Below, piece by piece: positions 37,510 through 47,216 of a stretch of 64,000 nt of DNA. The notes beneath the pieces were generated by a model. It was given only the letters and a program-made list of their open reading frames with translations, searched no databases and was not told where the DNA came from. The DNA comes from Streptomyces sp. NBC_01463 (GTDB lineage: Bacteria > Actinomycetota > Actinomycetes > Streptomycetales > Streptomycetaceae), in the NCBI GenBank assembly GCA_036227345.1, contig CP109468.1, positions 2,418,001 through 2,482,000 on the forward strand. Direction: 5' to 3'. The stretch's first letter is position 1. The number at the start of each line of letters is the position of its first letter. A program made the position numbers and the translations under genes.

Positions 37510-38430
37510 ATGGGTTTTGAACCGCCGCAGCGTCTGGTGCGAGCGCTCGGCGAGTCGTACGGGGATACGGCCGCCGGGGAATGGCTCGCGCGGCTCCCCG
37601 GACTGACCGAGCGGGCGCTCACCGCGGCCGGCCGGGAGCTGACCGTGGAACGGGTCGCCGCCCCGGGCGGGCGCAGCAGCCTGGTCCTGCTGGTCCGGGA
37701 CGCCGACGGCACCCCGGCGGCGCTGAAGCTCTCCCCGGCCGGGGCGGCGCCGGAGCTGGAGCGTGCGGCGCTGGCGCACTGGAACGGCTGGGGTGCGGTG
37801 CGGCTGGCCAGCCCCCCGGACGGGGCGGACTCCGGTGAGGCGCTGCTGCTGGAGCGGCTGCACCCGGAGGTGTCGCTGCGTTCGCTGCCGGAGGCGAAGG
37901 CGCTGCTGGAGGCGGCCGGGACGGTGCGGCGGCTCTGGGTCGATCCGCCCGAGGGGCACGCGTTCGAGACGGTCGCCGGGCGGACCGGGCTGCGGACCGC
38001 CCCGATGCAGGCCGCCGCGGCGGCCGATCCGGTGCTGGAGCCCCTGGTCTCAGCGGCTCTGGCGGCGCGCGAGGAGCTCCTCGCGGACTCCCCGGAGACC
38101 CTGCTGCTGCACGGCAACTTCCGCCAGAGCAAGGTGCTCTCGGGCGAGCGCGCGCCCTGGCTGACGGTCGGTCCCGAGCCGGTCGTCGGCGAACGCGCCT
38201 ACGATCTGGCGCGGCTGGTGCGGGACCGGGTCGAGGACCTGATCGCCTCGCCCGGCGGTGCGGTGACGGCCCGGCGCCGGGTCAAGAAGCTCGCGGAGGC
38301 GCTGGACGTGAACCACGACCGGCTGCACGGCTGGACGCTGTTCCGCGCGGTGGAGTCGGGCACCCGGGCGCTCGCGGCGGGGCGCCGCGAGGAGGGCGAA
38401 GTGACACTGGAGTTCGCCGGCTGGCTGTAG
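37510..38430 (+). CDS. Aminoglycoside phosphotransferase-fold protein with degenerate active site
   Basis: The 306-residue protein is closest in style to aminoglycoside 6-phosphotransferases: ATP-lobe Lys73 (AALKL), HW near 90-91, LLLERLHPEVSLRSL, then LLLHGNFRQSKVL and a VVGERAYDLARLVRD ending. The family's catalytic HGDxxxxN is HGNFRQSK (201-208): the catalytic Asp is Asn203 and the Mg-binding Asn is Lys208. The IDP motif is VGP (220-222). The phosphate-transfer centre is therefore probably dead, and binding or regulation is more likely. ATG at 37510 follows AAAGGGAA by about 11 bases. Confidence 0.75.
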   Translation: MGFEPPQRLVRALGESYGDTAAGEWLARLPGLTERALTAAGRELTVERVAAPGGRSSLVLLVRDADGTPAALKLSPAGAAPELERAALAHWNGWGAVRLASPPDGADSGEALLLERLHPEVSLRSLPEAKALLEAAGTVRRLWVDPPEGHAFETVAGRTGLRTAPMQAAAAADPVLEPLVSAALAAREELLADSPETLLLHGNFRQSKVLSGERAPWLTVGPEPVVGERAYDLARLVRDRVEDLIASPGGAVTARRRVKKLAEALDVNHDRLHGWTLFRAVESGTRALAAGRREEGEVTLEFAGWL

Positions 38431-38438
38431 CCGCCGCG

Positions 38439-38486
38439 CATGCCGAAGGGCCCCGCACGGATCTCCGTGCGGGGCCCTTCGGCATG
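38439..38486. terminator. Long perfect hairpin terminator after the APH-like gene and proS
   Basis: A 23-bp perfect inverted repeat (38439-38461 and 38464-38486) with a two-base centre lies between convergent genes. It should stop transcription from both sides. Confidence 0.92.
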
Positions 38487-38497
38487 TGGCCGGGCGG

Positions 38498-40198
38498 TCA
38501 GCCCTGCTCGGTGAGGCGGGCGATCGCCTCGTCGACCGTGAGCTCCTCGCGCTCGCCGGTGCGACGGTCCTTCAGCTCCAGGACGCCCTCGGCCGAGCGG
38601 CGGCCGGCGACCAGGATCTTCGGGACGCCGATGAGCTCGGAGTCGGTGAACTTGACGCCGGGCGAGATGCCCGGGCGGTCGTCGACCAGGACGCGCAGGC
38701 CGGCCGCGTTCAGCTTCTCGGAGACGTCGAGGGCCAGCTCGGTCTGGAGCGCCTTGCCCGCGGCGACGACGTGCACATCGGCCGGGGCGATCTCGCGGGG
38801 CCAGCACAGGCCCTTGTCGTCGGCGGTCTGCTCGGCGAGGGCGGCCACCGCGCGGGAGACGCCGATGCCGTAGGAGCCCATCGTGACGCGGACCGGCTTG
38901 CCCTGCTGGCCGAGGACGTCGAGGGAGAAGATGTCGGCGTACTTGCGGCCGAGCTGGAAGATGTGGCCGATCTCGATGGCGCGGTCCACCTGGAGGCCGG
39001 TGCCGCACTTGGGGCAGGGGTCGCCCGCCTCGACGACGACGACGTCGAGGTAGTCGTCGACCTCGAAGTCGCGGCCCGCGACGACGTTCTTCGCGTGCTT
39101 GCCCTCCTTGTTGGCACCCGTGATCCAGGCGGTGCCGGCGGCGACGCGGGGGTCGGCGATGTAGCGGACCTTCTCCAGACCCTGCGGGCCGACGTAGCCG
39201 CGGACCAGGTCGGGGCGGCCCACGAAGTCCTCGGCGGTGACGAGCTCGACGACGGCGGGGGTGAGGTGCTCGCCGAGCTTGCCGAGGTCGACCTCGCGGT
39301 CGCCGGGCACGCCCACGGCCACGATCTCGCCGTCGACCTTGACCAGGAGGTTCTTCAGGGTGGCGGAGGCCGGGACGCCGAGGTGGGCGGCGAGGGTCTC
39401 GATGGTCGGGGTGTCGGGGGTGTCCAGCTCCTCGACGGGGCCGGTCGCCGAGCCGTCGGCCGGGGTGGCGTTGAACGTCACGGCCTCGGTGTTGGCGGCG
39501 TAGTCGCAGTTCGGACAGTCGACGAAGGTGTCCTCACCGGCGGGCGCCGGGGCGAGGAACTCCTCGGACGCGGAGCCGCCCATGGCACCGGAGACCGCGG
39601 AGACGATGCGGTGGTCGAGGCCGAGCCGCTCGAAGATCCGGATGTAGGCGCCGCGGTGCAGCTGGTACGCCTCGGCGAGACCCTCGTCGGTGGTGTCGAA
39701 GGAGTACGAGTCCTTCATCTGGAACTCGCGGCCGCGCAGCACGCCGGCGCGGGGGCGGGCCTCGTCGCGGTACTTGGTCTGGATCTGGTAGAGGATCACG
39801 GGCAGGTCCTTGTAGGACGAGCACATGTCCTTGACGACCTGGGTGAAGACCTCTTCGTGCGTCGGGCCGAGGAGGTAGTCGGCGCCCTTGCGGTCCTGGA
39901 GCCGGAAGAGCAGGTCGCCGTACTCGTCGTAGCGGCCGCTCGCCTCGTACGCCTCCTTGGGGAGCAGCGCGGGGAGCAGGACCTCCTGGCCGCCGATGGC
40001 GTCCATCTCCTCGCGGACGACGCGGGTGATGTTCTCCAGGACCTTCTTGCCGAGCGGCAGCCAGGACCAGATGCCGGCCGCGGTGCGGCGTACGTAACCG
40101 GCGCGGACGAGGAGCTTGTGGTTGAGCGTCTCGGCGTCCGCCGGGTCGTCGCGCAGTGTCTTGATCATCAATCGGGACATGCGCTGGACCTGGGCCAT
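38498..40198 (-). CDS. proS: Prolyl-tRNA synthetase (bacterial type)
   Basis: The 566-residue class II synthetase attaches proline to tRNA-Pro. It has the bacterial ProRS N-terminus ([22 protein letters not shown]), motif 2 [19 protein letters not shown] with the following MKDSYSFD, and a YbaK-like editing insertion (~residues 225-380). Motif 3 is [17 protein letters not shown], and the C-terminal anticodon domain holds [19 protein letters not shown]. The length and the editing insertion are typical of the bacterial form. Confidence 0.97.
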   Translation of the reverse strand: MAQVQRMSRLMIKTLRDDPADAETLNHKLLVRAGYVRRTAAGIWSWLPLGKKVLENITRVVREEMDAIGGQEVLLPALLPKEAYEASGRYDEYGDLLFRLQDRKGADYLLGPTHEEVFTQVVKDMCSSYKDLPVILYQIQTKYRDEARPRAGVLRGREFQMKDSYSFDTTDEGLAEAYQLHRGAYIRIFERLGLDHRIVSAVSGAMGGSASEEFLAPAPAGEDTFVDCPNCDYAANTEAVTFNATPADGSATGPVEELDTPDTPTIETLAAHLGVPASATLKNLLVKVDGEIVAVGVPGDREVDLGKLGEHLTPAVVELVTAEDFVGRPDLVRGYVGPQGLEKVRYIADPRVAAGTAWITGANKEGKHAKNVVAGRDFEVDDYLDVVVVEAGDPCPKCGTGLQVDRAIEIGHIFQLGRKYADIFSLDVLGQQGKPVRVTMGSYGIGVSRAVAALAEQTADDKGLCWPREIAPADVHVVAAGKALQTELALDVSEKLNAAGLRVLVDDRPGISPGVKFTDSELIGVPKILVAGRRSAEGVLELKDRRTGEREELTVDEAIARLTEQG

Positions 40199-40271
40199 GA
40201 TGAACTCCTGCTCGGAAGGGTGATGTGCAGGAGGTTAGCCGGGCGGCGGGGGCGGGCGGAAATCGATTCGC

Positions 40272-40847
40272 TCAGGGATGCCCGGGGCGGAGCAGTGGAA
40301 GTGGTGCTCCCATGACCGCGTACGGCATCGGCGCGCTGGGGAAATGCACCTGGCGGGCCAGGTCCCGGTAGCCGAGCGAGCGGTACAGACCGCGGGCCGG
40401 GCTCTCCGTGTCGATCGCCGAGAGGATGGACCGGGGCTGCCCGACGCCGTCGGTGATGGTGGTGATCAGGGTGCGGCCGATGCCGCGGTTCTGGTACTCC
40501 GGCAGGACGTGGAGCTCGGTGATCACGAAGGAGTCGTCGAGCCAGCCCTCCGAGCCGGTGGCCCGCAGACAGGGCTCGACGACGGTGGACCACCAGTGGC
40601 CGCGCTCGTTGGGCATGCCGTAGACGAAGCCGACGAGGTCGCCGCCGGCGGTCATGGCGCCGAGGGCGCGGGCGCAGGGGTGGTCGAGGTGTCTGAGGAC
40701 GATGTGGCGGCGCACTTCGATCTCTTCGGGGCCAAGACCGAAGGCGACGGCCTGTACGGCGAGCGCCTCGTCCACGCGGGCGGCGAGATCGATCGGTCCG
40801 ATCCGGACGCTGGAGGTGTGGGGGCCGTCCCCGGAAGCTGCTGCCAT
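40272..40847 (-). CDS. GNAT-family acetyltransferase
   Basis: The 191-residue protein has a GNAT core: TELHVLPEYQNRGIGRTLITTI gives the acetyl-CoA-binding Q/RxxGxG/A motif (RGIGRT), and GLYRSLGYRDLARQ is the C-terminal helix/strand. The region just upstream is VGFVYGMPNERGHWWSTVVEPCLRATG, as in predicted acetyltransferases of the COG3375 type. The substrate is unknown. It lies 73 bp downstream of nothing co-directional except the next GNAT gene upstream, and a paralogue follows the same orientation. Confidence 0.82.
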   Translation of the reverse strand: MAAASGDGPHTSSVRIGPIDLAARVDEALAVQAVAFGLGPEEIEVRRHIVLRHLDHPCARALGAMTAGGDLVGFVYGMPNERGHWWSTVVEPCLRATGSEGWLDDSFVITELHVLPEYQNRGIGRTLITTITDGVGQPRSILSAIDTESPARGLYRSLGYRDLARQVHFPSAPMPYAVMGAPLPLLRPGHP

Positions 40848-40908
40848 GAGCCGACCCTACTGTCCGTGGCGGGGTGCGGGGTACGGGCCGGCACTGTCCG
40901 CTGCCGGG

Positions 40909-41754
40909 TCAGAACAGCACGCTCATGAACGCGCCGGTCTCGCGGAAGCCGATGCGGCGGTAGGCCTTGCGCGCGGGGGTGTTGTAGTCGTTCACGTACA
41001 GGCTGACGATCGGCGCGACATCGGCGAGCGCGTAGCGCAGGACGGCCGCCATGCCGGTCTCGGAGTGGCCGCGGCCGCGGAACTCCGGGGCGACCCAGAC
41101 GCCCTGGATCTGGCAGGCCTGGGCGGTGGTGGCGCCGATCTCCGCCTTGAAGACGACCTTGCCGTCCTCGATCCGGGCGAAGGAGCGGCCGGCGCCGATG
41201 AGCTCGGCGACGCGGGCCTGGTAGAGGAGTCCGCCGTCGCCCGCGAGGGGGGAGATGCCGACCTCCTCGGTGAACATGGCCACGCAGGCCGGCATGAGGA
41301 CGTCCATCTCGTCCTTGCGGACGCGGCGGACCAGCGGGTCGGCTGCCACGGTGTCGGAGGGGCTCTCGGTCACCATGAGCGGCTGGTTGGCGCGGACCTC
41401 CCTGGCCGGCCCCCAGCCCGGTTCGAGGAGCCGCCACAGCTGTGCGGTGGGCTCGGCTGGGCCGACGATCGAGGAACAGCGGCGGCCGGCCCTGCGGGCG
41501 CGGTCGGCGAAGGCCCGGACGGCTTCGGGGGTGGCGCAGATGGGGACGAGATTGGCTCCCGAGTAGCAGAGGGAGCGCAGCTGCCCGTCCGCGTACCAGC
41601 CCCACATCTCGCCGCCGAGGCGCCAGGGGTCGAGGCCTGCGATCTGGACCCTGGAGGTCACGAAGGCGTTCGCTACGGGTTCGCTCTCCAGCACCGCGAG
41701 GGCGGCGCCGAGGTCGCTGGGTTCGAGGACCCGGGTGGTGGTCTGCGTCAACAC
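40909..41754 (-). CDS. GNAT-family acetyltransferase (DUF4081-type, next to ispG)
   Basis: The 281-residue protein is a two-part acetyltransferase. An N-terminal DUF4081 region (LGAALAVLESEPVANAFVTSRVQIAGLDPW) precedes a C-terminal GNAT domain with VWVAPEFRGRGHSETGMAAVLRYAL and LYVNDYNTPARKAYRRIGF. The same gene order (dxr, rip, ispG, GNAT) is known in mycobacteria. The ATG at 41754 gives a full-length family member. The substrate is unknown. Confidence 0.88.
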   Translation of the reverse strand: MLTQTTTRVLEPSDLGAALAVLESEPVANAFVTSRVQIAGLDPWRLGGEMWGWYADGQLRSLCYSGANLVPICATPEAVRAFADRARRAGRRCSSIVGPAEPTAQLWRLLEPGWGPAREVRANQPLMVTESPSDTVAADPLVRRVRKDEMDVLMPACVAMFTEEVGISPLAGDGGLLYQARVAELIGAGRSFARIEDGKVVFKAEIGATTAQACQIQGVWVAPEFRGRGHSETGMAAVLRYALADVAPIVSLYVNDYNTPARKAYRRIGFRETGAFMSVLF

Positions 41755-41867
41755 GAGGGGGCCTCACCATGCGGTCTGCTGATTTCCGCACTGTACCCAA
41801 AGAGGCCCGGAGGCGCCGCTCGTGGCCGTGAACAGCTTCCGCGGAGGGCGGTGACCTCGCTCACGAG

Positions 41868-41905
41868 CAGCGCCCCGCGGGGAGTGTTCCTCCGGCGGGG
41901 CGCTG
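41868..41905 (-). terminator. Hairpin after ispG
   Basis: A perfect 11-bp inverted repeat (41868-41878 and 41895-41905) lies just past the ispG stop and before the GNAT gene on the same strand. Confidence 0.7.
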
Positions 41906-41922
41906 TCGTGGGTGTCATGGGA

Positions 41923-43077
41923 TCAGCTGATCGAGACCTCGGGCTCGCCGGAGGCGACGCCGTCCTTCTCCATCTGTTCGGCGATCTTGAGGGCTTCTTC
42001 GATGAGGGTCTCGACGATCTTCGACTCGGGCACCGTCTTGATGATCTCGCCCTTGACGAAGATCTGGCCCTTGCCGTTGCCGGACGCCACACCCAGGTCG
42101 GCCTCACGGGCCTCACCGGGACCGTTGACGACACAGCCCATCACGGCGACGCGCAGCGGCACCTCCATGCCGTCGAGGCCCGCGCTCACCTGATCGGCGA
42201 GCTTGTACACGTCGACCTGCGCACGGCCGCACGACGGGCAGGACACGATCTCCAGCCGCCGCTGCTTCAGGTTCAGCGACTCCAGGATCTGGAGTCCGAC
42301 CTTGACCTCCTCGGCCGGCGGCGCGGAGAGCGAGACGCGGATCGTGTCGCCGATGCCCTCGCTGAGCAGGGCGCCGAAGGCGACGGCCGACTTGATCGTG
42401 CCCTGGAAGGCGGGGCCTGCCTCGGTCACGCCCAGGTGCAGCGGGTAGTCGCACTGCGCGGCGAGCTGCCGGTAGGCGTTCACCATCACGACCGGGTCGT
42501 TGTGCTTGACGGAGATCTTGATGTCCCGGAAGCCGTGCTCCTCGAAGAGGGACGCCTCCCACAGCGCAGACTCCACCAGGGCCTCGGGCGTCGCCTTGCC
42601 GTACTTCTTCAGCAGCCGCGCGTCGAGCGAACCGGCGTTGACGCCGATCCGGATCGGCGTGCCGGCGTCGTTCGCCGCCCGCGCGATCTCCTTGACCTTG
42701 TCGTCGAACTGCTTGATGTTCCCGGGGTTCACCCGCACCGCCGCGCACCCGGCATCGATCGCCGCGAACACGTACTTCGGCTGGAAGTGGATGTCCGCGA
42801 TCACCGGGATCTGCGACTTCGAGGCGATCGTCGCGAGCGCGTCCGCGTCGTCCTGCGTCGGACACGCCACCCGCACGATCTGACAGCCCGACGCCGTCAG
42901 CTCCGCGATCTGCTGCAACGTCGCACCGATGTCCGACGTACGCGTCGTCGTCATCGACTGCACCGAGACCGGCGCGTCCCCACCGACCGCCACCGACCCG
43001 ACCTGGATCTTGCGGCTGACCCGCCGTACGGCGAGCTGGGTCGGAACGGTGGGCATTCCGAGAGAAATCGCAGTCAT
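41923..43077 (-). CDS. ispG: 4-hydroxy-3-methylbut-2-enyl diphosphate synthase (GcpE)
   Basis: The 384-residue Fe-S enzyme catalyses the penultimate step of the MEP isoprenoid pathway. It begins [19 protein letters not shown], has a TIM-barrel domain ([48 protein letters not shown]) and a C-terminal domain with the cluster ligands in [13 protein letters not shown] and [10 protein letters not shown]. The ATG at 43077 is chosen; the frame is open further up to 43185, but that part is not conserved-looking. With dxr it supplies two pathway steps in one cluster. Confidence 0.97.
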   Translation of the reverse strand: MTAISLGMPTVPTQLAVRRVSRKIQVGSVAVGGDAPVSVQSMTTTRTSDIGATLQQIAELTASGCQIVRVACPTQDDADALATIASKSQIPVIADIHFQPKYVFAAIDAGCAAVRVNPGNIKQFDDKVKEIARAANDAGTPIRIGVNAGSLDARLLKKYGKATPEALVESALWEASLFEEHGFRDIKISVKHNDPVVMVNAYRQLAAQCDYPLHLGVTEAGPAFQGTIKSAVAFGALLSEGIGDTIRVSLSAPPAEEVKVGLQILESLNLKQRRLEIVSCPSCGRAQVDVYKLADQVSAGLDGMEVPLRVAVMGCVVNGPGEAREADLGVASGNGKGQIFVKGEIIKTVPESKIVETLIEEALKIAEQMEKDGVASGEPEVSIS

Positions 43078-43170
43078 GCGCTGAGCATCCCCAAGGTGTG
43101 GATCAAGGTCCCGAGTTCGGCGGGCTCCGGCCTTCGAGGTTACGGCACCGAGCACGGCGTGGGGCACACC

Positions 43171-43208
43171 GCGTCCGGGGCCCACTCAAAATGTGGGCTC
43201 CCGGACGC
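43171..43208 (-). terminator. Hairpin between rip and ispG
   Basis: Arms at 43171-43185 and 43193-43208 pair over 15 bases with one bulged base. It may attenuate transcription into ispG. Confidence 0.6.
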
Positions 43209-43261
43209 ATCGTGCGTACCGGCCGTCACTCGGGGTACATAAGGCGTTCGTGTGGGACGGG

Positions 43262-44572
43262 TCAGGAGATCTTGACCGGGTTGACGACGTCGGCGACCAG
43301 GACGAGCAGGGTGAAGCAGATGAACACACCGGCGACCACGTAGGCGACCGGCATCAGCTTCGCCACGTCGAACGGGCCCGGGTCGGGGCGCTTGAAGAGC
43401 CGCGCCGCGTTCCGCCGCAGCGCCTCCCACAGGGCCCCCGCGATATGACCGCCGTCGAGCGGCAGCAGCGGCAGCATGTTGAAGAGGAACAGCGAGAGGT
43501 TGAAGCCGGCCAGCAGGAACAGCATCATCGCGATCTGGTTCTGCGCCGGCACGTCCAGCGTCATCACCTCGCCGCCGATCCTGGCCGCGCCGACGACGCC
43601 CACCGGGGAGTCGTCCGCGCGCTCGCCGCCGTCGAAGGCCGCGTCCCACAGGGCCGGGATCTTGGACGGCAGCGCGATGATCGAATCGACGCCGTTCTCG
43701 ATCATGTCGCCCATGCGGACGACCGAGTCACCGAAGGAGAGCGGGACGATCTCCGTCTGCGCCGCGAAGCCGAGGTAGCCGGCGGAGACGAACTTCCCCG
43801 GGACCACCTCGCCGTCGGAGTCCTTCTGCGCCACGGCGTTCTTCTTGAGCACGGCGTGGAGGGTCTTCTCCTGCCCGTCGCGCTGGACCGTGATGGTGGC
43901 GGGGCCGATGGTGTCGCGGATCCGGTCGGAGAGGGTGGACCACTCGTCGATCTTCTGGCCGTTGAAGGCGACGATCTTGTCGCCGACCTTCAGGCCTGCG
44001 GCCTGCGCGGGCGAGACCGGGTCGGACGCCTTGCAGGTCTCCCGCTTCTCGCTCTGGGAGATCACGCACTTCTGGACGCCGGCGACATCGGTCGTCTGGG
44101 TCTGGAATCCGAAGGTCATGGCCACACCGAGGAAGATCGCCACGGCCAGGACCAGGTTCATGAACGGTCCGGCGAACATGACGATCACGCGCTTCCACGG
44201 CTTGCGCGTGTAGAAGAGGCGCTTCTCGTCGCCCGGCTCAAGCTCCTCGAAGGCGGCGGACCTGGCGTCCTCGATCATGCCGCGCCACGGCGAGGTGGAC
44301 CGTGCCTCCAGCCGTCCGTCCGGTCCCGGCGGGAACATCCCGATCATGCGGATGTAGCCGCCGGCCGGAATGGCCTTGATGCCGTACTCCGTGTCGCCCT
44401 TCTTCCGCGACCAGATGGTCGGGCCGAAGCCGACCATGTACTGCGGGACGCGGATGCCGAAGAGCTTGGCGGTCGACAGGTGGCCCAGCTCGTGCCACGC
44501 GATCGAGAACAGCAGGCCGAAGGCGAAGACCGCGATGCCGAGAATCGTCAGCAGGATCGTCGTCATGCTCAT
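43262..44572 (-). CDS. Site-2 zinc metalloprotease (RseP/Rip1-like, M50)
   Basis: The 436-residue membrane protease cleaves substrates within the membrane; the mycobacterial equivalent Rip1 activates sigma factors by cutting anti-sigma factors. Helix 1 carries the zinc motif HELGH (His27, Glu28, His31). A PDZ domain (~residues 170-280, [19 protein letters not shown]) follows. The third ligand lies in [17 protein letters not shown] near the C-terminus. ATG at 44572 overlaps the dxr stop (ATGA). Confidence 0.93.
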   Translation of the reverse strand: MSMTTILLTILGIAVFAFGLLFSIAWHELGHLSTAKLFGIRVPQYMVGFGPTIWSRKKGDTEYGIKAIPAGGYIRMIGMFPPGPDGRLEARSTSPWRGMIEDARSAAFEELEPGDEKRLFYTRKPWKRVIVMFAGPFMNLVLAVAIFLGVAMTFGFQTQTTDVAGVQKCVISQSEKRETCKASDPVSPAQAAGLKVGDKIVAFNGQKIDEWSTLSDRIRDTIGPATITVQRDGQEKTLHAVLKKNAVAQKDSDGEVVPGKFVSAGYLGFAAQTEIVPLSFGDSVVRMGDMIENGVDSIIALPSKIPALWDAAFDGGERADDSPVGVVGAARIGGEVMTLDVPAQNQIAMMLFLLAGFNLSLFLFNMLPLLPLDGGHIAGALWEALRRNAARLFKRPDPGPFDVAKLMPVAYVVAGVFICFTLLVLVADVVNPVKIS

Positions 44573-45822
44573 GCGCGTGCCTCCGCGGTGGCCTTGGCCG
44601 AGAGTTCCCGGGCCCGGGTCCGTGCCCAGGCCTCCGCTTCAAGGACGTCCGCGACCGTCAGCGAAGTTCCCGCCGGAGGCGTTCCGTGTTCGGCGACCAC
44701 GGCCGTCACCGTGTCCATGATGCCGTTGAACGCCAGCCGTCCGTCGAGGAAGGCCGCCACGCACTCCTCGTTCGCCGCGTTGAACACCGCCGGTGCGGTG
44801 CCGCCCAGCGTGCCCACGTGCCGGGCGAGCCCGACGGACGGGAAGGCCTCGGTGTCGAGCGGGAAGAACTCCCAGGCCGAGGCCTTCGACCAGTCGAAGG
44901 CGGGGGCCGCGTCCGGGACGCGCTGCGGCCAGCCGAGGCCGATGGCGATCGGTCCGCGCATGTCGGGCGGGGTGGCCTGGGCGAGGGTGGACCCGTCGGT
45001 GAACTCCACCATGGAGTGAACGTACGACTGGGGGTGGACCACGACCTCGATCCGGTCGAACGGGATGTCGTAGAGGAGGTGCGCCTCGATGACCTCGAGA
45101 CCCTTGTTGACCAGGGTGGCCGAGTTGATCGTGATGACCGGGCCCATCGCCCAGGTCGGGTGCGCGAGCGCCTGGTCCTTCGTGACGTCCGCGAGCTCGC
45201 TCCTGGTACGTCCCCGGAACGGGCCGCCCGACGCGGTGACGACGAGCTTGCGCACGTCGGCGCGCTTGCCGGACGCGAGCGCCTGGAACAGCGCGGCGTG
45301 CTCGGAGTCGACCGGGATGATCTGCCCGGGGGCGGCGAGCGCCTTGACCAGCGGCCCGCCGACGATCAGCGACTCCTTGTTGGCCAGCGCCAGGGTGCGG
45401 CCCGCCTTGAGCGCGGCCAGGGTGGGGGCGAGGCCGATCGAGCCGGTGATCCCGTTCAGCACGGTGTGGCAGTCGCTGCCGGCCAGTTCCGTGGCGGCGT
45501 CGGGTCCGGCCAGGATCTCGGGCGGCTGCTCCCCCGCCCCGTACTCCGCGCGCAGCGCCTCGCGCAGGGCGGGCACCGCCTCGGGAGAGGCGACGGCGAC
45601 CGTGCGCACGCCGAGACGGCGGGCCTGCTCGGCGAGGAGGGCGACCCGGCCGCCCGCCGCGGAGAGCGCGGTGACGCGGAAGCGGTCGGGGTTGCGCAGC
45701 ACCAGGTCGATGGCCTGGGTGCCGATGGACCCGGTGGAGCCGAGGATGACGAGATCCCGGCGGCCTTCCACGGCGTCGAAGACGAGGTGCGGGTCGGCGA
45801 GTGGGGCGGGGCTTTCGCTCAT
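44569..45822 (-). CDS. dxr: 1-deoxy-D-xylulose-5-phosphate reductoisomerase
   Basis: The 417-residue enzyme is the first committed step of the MEP pathway. It shows the NADPH motif [27 protein letters not shown], the metal-binding [10 protein letters not shown], and [17 protein letters not shown] at 45822 is preferred; ATG at 45831 is in frame and equally possible because the ribosome binding site is poor (GGGGGG is one base from 45822). It is the first gene of dxr-rip-ispG. Confidence 0.96.
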   Translation of the reverse strand: MSESPAPLADPHLVFDAVEGRRDLVILGSTGSIGTQAIDLVLRNPDRFRVTALSAAGGRVALLAEQARRLGVRTVAVASPEAVPALREALRAEYGAGEQPPEILAGPDAATELAGSDCHTVLNGITGSIGLAPTLAALKAGRTLALANKESLIVGGPLVKALAAPGQIIPVDSEHAALFQALASGKRADVRKLVVTASGGPFRGRTRSELADVTKDQALAHPTWAMGPVITINSATLVNKGLEVIEAHLLYDIPFDRIEVVVHPQSYVHSMVEFTDGSTLAQATPPDMRGPIAIGLGWPQRVPDAAPAFDWSKASAWEFFPLDTEAFPSVGLARHVGTLGGTAPAVFNAANEECVAAFLDGRLAFNGIMDTVTAVVAEHGTPPAGTSLTVADVLEAEAWARTRARELSAKATAEARA

Positions 45823-45904
45823 GCCCCCCATTGTTGCCGCATCCGCTGTGCGTGTGGACAGGGCGTCCCTCGCGCCGCGTGCCGACTGTTCGCTCATCAC
45901 GGTC

Positions 45905-46684
45905 TCAGCCCTTCGCCGCACGGAACTTCGCCCACTGGGCGGCCATGACCTCCGGCGGCACTCCGCCGATGTCCTTCGTGCCGGTGATCTCCGCACGGAA
46001 GGCGAGGGTGGTGGAGCCGGAGCGGACCACGGTGAGGTACTCGTACAGCTTCTCCTTCCCCTTCACGTCGAGGATGGTGAAGCGGTACGCCTTCGACTCG
46101 TCGGCTTCGGCGGCGAAGGCGGGTGCCTCGGCGGGTTCGGCCTTGAGGTACTTCGCGCGGGCCACGGCCCGCTCCTCGGTGAATCCGCCGGCGCAGTCCC
46201 GCCCCGCCGTGCCGAGGGCCTTCATGACGGTGGCCGCGCCGCCGTTCCCGTAGCTGCGCAGGGTGACGTCGACGGTGAGGCCGAGCATCTCGTCCGGGAC
46301 GTCGACCTTGCGCTGCACCTGGGCGGCCGGGTCGGGGTCGCTGACCTCGCCGGCGAGGCTGACGAGCGGCTGGCAGCCGGTCGGGGCGGCGGTGTACGCG
46401 TCGCCGAGCGGCCCGTCGAGTACGTACTCGGAGGCCGTGTACGGGCCGACCTTCTCACCGTCGGTGAACGAGGCGGCCTTGAGCCGGGCCTCGTCGAGGG
46501 CCCCGGGAGCGGGCTTCGCCGAGGGCGCCGCGGACGCCTTGGCGTCCTGGTCCGCCGCGGCCCGGCCGCCGTCGTCACCGCCGCAGGCGGTCGCGCCCAG
46601 GAGCGTCGCGGCCGCGATCCCGGTGGCCGCGATCCCGCGCCATCGGCGCCGCTGGTACCTCACCCCGTGCATGCCTGTCCCCAA
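45905..46684 (-). CDS. Secreted lipoprotein, unknown function
   Basis: The 259-residue product has a basic N-terminus (RYQRRRWRG), a hydrophobic stretch and Cys34 in LGATACGG; the -3 residue is Ala, which is allowed but not the best lipobox. The mature part has an Ala/Lys-rich linker, then a beta-rich domain. Two cysteine-containing stretches (TAAPTGCQPLVSLAG and AGRDCAGGF) could form a disulfide. The start may be the second Met (46672). No family is recognised. Confidence 0.75.
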   Translation of the reverse strand: MGTGMHGVRYQRRRWRGIAATGIAAATLLGATACGGDDGGRAAADQDAKASAAPSAKPAPGALDEARLKAASFTDGEKVGPYTASEYVLDGPLGDAYTAAPTGCQPLVSLAGEVSDPDPAAQVQRKVDVPDEMLGLTVDVTLRSYGNGGAATVMKALGTAGRDCAGGFTEERAVARAKYLKAEPAEAPAFAAEADESKAYRFTILDVKGKEKLYEYLTVVRSGSTTLAFRAEITGTKDIGGVPPEVMAAQWAKFRAAKG

Positions 46685-46711
46685 TCCCCTGGTGTGCCGA
46701 TGTGCTGGTGG

Positions 46712-47206
46712 TCAGAAGTGCGTGGTCACGCCGAACGCCCGCCGGAGCTGCGCCATGTCGTGCAGGTCCTGCGGGCGGGGCTCGTACCCCTGGTGGAAGT
46801 CGATCTGCTGCCGCGCCGAGAGACAGCGCACCGGTGTCCCGCCGATGGTGCCGGTGACGAAGCACTCCGCCGGGTAGTGGAACGGCTCCCGCGGGTCGGG
46901 CGACGACTGGACCGCCGACCCGTCGGGGGCGAACCGCAGCGGATGCAGGTCGAGGTCGGACCCGGAGGGGTGGCTGAGGACGAAGCGCACGGGACGCCGG
47001 TCCAGGGTCTGGGCCCAGCCGGCCGCCGTCAGCGCGGCGACCACGGCCGGTTCCTGCTCTTCGCGGTGCAGCAGATCGAGATCCCCGTGGGCGCGGGTCT
47101 CCTCGCCGGTCAGGGCGTCGATGCCCCAGCCGCCGGCGATCACGACGTCGGCGCCGGCCTCGCGCAGGAGCGTGAGGACGGACAGCACGTCGGCGGCGGA
47201 GATCAT
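46712..47206 (-). CDS. Nucleotidyltransferase of the LinB/ANT(2'') type
   Basis: The 164-residue protein has the minimal nucleotidyltransferase core: GGWGIDALTGEETRAHGDLDLLH, with the GG/W-G and the Asp pair (DLDLL), then PVRFVLSHPSGSDLDLHPLRF with a third Asp. This layout is found in lincosamide and aminoglycoside adenylyltransferases. The cellular substrate is unknown and resistance is not shown. It is one of a run of same-strand genes and starts 10 bp after the aroA-like stop. Confidence 0.78.
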   Translation of the reverse strand: MISAADVLSVLTLLREAGADVVIAGGWGIDALTGEETRAHGDLDLLHREEQEPAVVAALTAAGWAQTLDRRPVRFVLSHPSGSDLDLHPLRFAPDGSAVQSSPDPREPFHYPAECFVTGTIGGTPVRCLSARQQIDFHQGYEPRPQDLHDMAQLRRAFGVTTHF

Positions 47207-47216
47207 GCCGCGGAGC

